A stretch of DNA of 5,846 nucleotides from Pseudomonadota bacterium. GTDB lineage: Bacteria > Pseudomonadota > Gammaproteobacteria > Burkholderiales > Casimicrobiaceae. Positions 4,688-5,846 of this stretch are shown here, piece after piece. Within the stretch, counting starts at the first letter, position 1, and each line of letters starts with the position of its first letter. Both the position numbers and the translations under genes were made by a program. The notes beneath the pieces were generated by a model that saw nothing but the letters and a program-made list of their open reading frames with translations, did not search any database and had not been told where the DNA came from. Location of the stretch: assembly GCA_022709775.1 (NCBI GenBank), contig JAKLIE010000145.1:1-5846 (forward strand). Reading direction: 5' to 3'.

Positions 4688-5846
4688 TCAGTGGAGCGTG
4701 TCCCGCGCGGAGTAGGTCGCCGCGCTCCGGTAGGTCCACTGGACGAGGCGGTCCAGTGCCGGGAGCGCGCGCCCCGCGTTCGGGTGGTTCACGATCACCG
4801 CGACGATCCAGCGGCGCCCGGTCGCGTCGATCACGTAGCCGGCGAGCGCGCGGACGCCCTCGAGCGAACCGGTCTTGAGCAGGGCCTGGCCCGCGACGTT
4901 GCCGTTCTGGAAGCGCCGCTGGACCGTGCCGTCGATCGCGGCGACCGCGAGCGAGCTCGCGAACTCCTCGCGCACCTTGCTCAGGTCCGCCGCGGCGAGC
5001 AGCCGCGCGAGACCGCTCGCCGACAGCCGCTCGTTGCGCGAAAGCCCCGATCCGTTCTCGACGACGAGCCCGGGCAGCGCGAGCTTGCGCGAGGCGAGCC
5101 ATGCCCGAACCGCGTCGCGAGCCTTCTCGATCGTCGCCGGCGGCGGCGACGATACCGTGCCCAGCGTCAGGAAGACCTGGCGCGCCATCACGTTGTTCGA
5201 GAGCTTGTTGATGTCTCGCACGACCTCGTAGAGCGGCAGCGACTCGAGCGCAGCGAACGGCGCCGTACCCGGCGGAGCGCGGCCCTCGCGCACCGCGCCG
5301 TCGAACGATCCGCCCGCGGCGGAGAAGGCGGCGCGGAACATGCCGTGCACGTAGTTCGGGACGTCGAGCAGCGCGACGTTCCAGTCGCGCTCGCCGCAGT
5401 CGCGCGGGAAGCGCCCCGGGAACGCGACCGCCGCCGCGCGCGGCTGCGACACGAATGCCGCCGCGACCGTCGTCCGCCAGTCGCCGCAGGGTCCGTCGAC
5501 CGGGGTCGGCAGTGCGCCGACCGCGACCTGCGGCAGCGGCGGGTCGGCTGCCACGTCGATCGTGCTGCCGTCGGCGGCGGGCAGGAAGCGGAAGCGCACC
5601 GCCTTGAAGTTCACGAGCAGCGCGTCGGGGCCGACGTTGTAGGGCTTGAGCGGCTCGCCGTCGAACGCGGCCGGGTCGTGCGGCGGCAGCCGGAACGCGC
5701 TGCGGTCGAGGACGAGGTCGCCGTTCACGGTCGCCAGGCCGCGCTCGCGCAGGGTCGCGACGAACGACGCCCACTGCTCGACGGTGATCTTGGGATCGCC
5801 GCCGCCCTTCAGAATCAGGTCGCCGTCGAGCGTCCCGTCGGCCAGC
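4688..5846 (-). CDS. dacB: D-alanyl-D-alanine carboxypeptidase/endopeptidase, PBP4 family (peptidase S13), 5' end missing
   Basis: Periplasmic penicillin-binding protein that trims or opens peptidoglycan cross-links. The last 385 codons are in the window; the frame stays open to the right edge, so the signal peptide and the catalytic SxxK motif lie outside. Visible from the edge inward are LADGTLDGDLILKGGGDP (the Gly-rich family landmark, about 5790-5845) and NGDLVLDRSAF. Next come PYNVGPDALLVNF, the second active-site motif SNN in INKLSNNVMAR (codons at 5200-5192), ENGSGLSR and DGT. The third motif KTG in LLKTGSLEG (codons at 4876-4868) follows. All visible active-site motifs are intact, so an active enzyme is likely. 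A GTG at 5728 is internal, not the start, because the upstream residues are conserved family sequence. DUF1992 follows after 11 nt. Confidence 0.95.
   Translation of the reverse strand, partial: LADGTLDGDLILKGGGDPKITVEQWASFVATLRERGLATVNGDLVLDRSAFRLPPHDPAAFDGEPLKPYNVGPDALLVNFKAVRFRFLPAADGSTIDVAADPPLPQVAVGALPTPVDGPCGDWRTTVAAAFVSQPRAAAVAFPGRFPRDCGERDWNVALLDVPNYVHGMFRAAFSAAGGSFDGAVREGRAPPGTAPFAALESLPLYEVVRDINKLSNNVMARQVFLTLGTVSSPPPATIEKARDAVRAWLASRKLALPGLVVENGSGLSRNERLSASGLARLLAAADLSKVREEFASSLAVAAIDGTVQRRFQNGNVAGQALLKTGSLEGVRALAGYVIDATGRRWIVAVIVNHPNAGRALPALDRLVQWTYRSAATYSARDTLH

Noticed and set aside
4677..5774. Minus-strand frame making a fusion of unknown sequence with DUF1992
   Set aside because: The upstream part is an Arg-rich shadow of dacB, which has intact PBP4 motifs in its own frame. 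DUF1992 homology starts at the GTG at 4676.

Overview
The window is a very GC-rich bacterial chromosomal fragment, densely coded, with strong third-position GC and several GTG starts. A yqjD-yqjE-yqjK cluster, a penicillin-binding protein 4 (DacB), a DUF1992 protein and a small COG3671-like membrane protein together suggest a proteobacterium, most likely a betaproteobacterium. That assignment is inferred from gene content and composition, not from a marker gene. I see no rRNA, tRNA, CRISPR array, insertion sequence or phage gene.

There are three blocks. (1) Positions 1-3076, minus strand, form one apparent operon read from right to left: yqjD (DUF883), yqjE (DUF1469), yqjK, then glycosyltransferase-2-like genes here called gtA, gtB and gtC. 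gtC is cut off by the window edge after 23 codons. Spacings are tight: 10 nt, a 4-nt GTGA overlap, 12 nt, 89 nt, and another 4-nt GTGA overlap. (2) Positions 3186-4204, plus strand, hold a cupin protein and a four-helix membrane protein, which diverge from the yqj operon. (3) Positions 4317-5846, minus strand, hold dacB (5' end outside the window) followed 11 nt later by a DUF1992 gene, convergent with block 2.

The yqj proteins are small inner-membrane or membrane-associated proteins, and E. coli YqjD is linked to stationary-phase ribosomes. The glycosyltransferase genes appear co-transcribed with them, but nothing in the sequence gives their acceptor or sugar. DacB works in the periplasm on peptidoglycan.

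The most notable structure is a 156-bp near-perfect direct repeat (1-156 and 954-1109, two mismatches) with a period of 953 bp. This is exactly one gtB gene (957 bp) minus its 4-bp stop/start overlap. It shows that gtB belongs to a recent head-to-tail tandem array. The 3' end of a lost gtB-like copy is left as a remnant between gtA and gtB. No clearly novel defence, mobile or regulatory system is visible; the rest looks like ordinary core genome.
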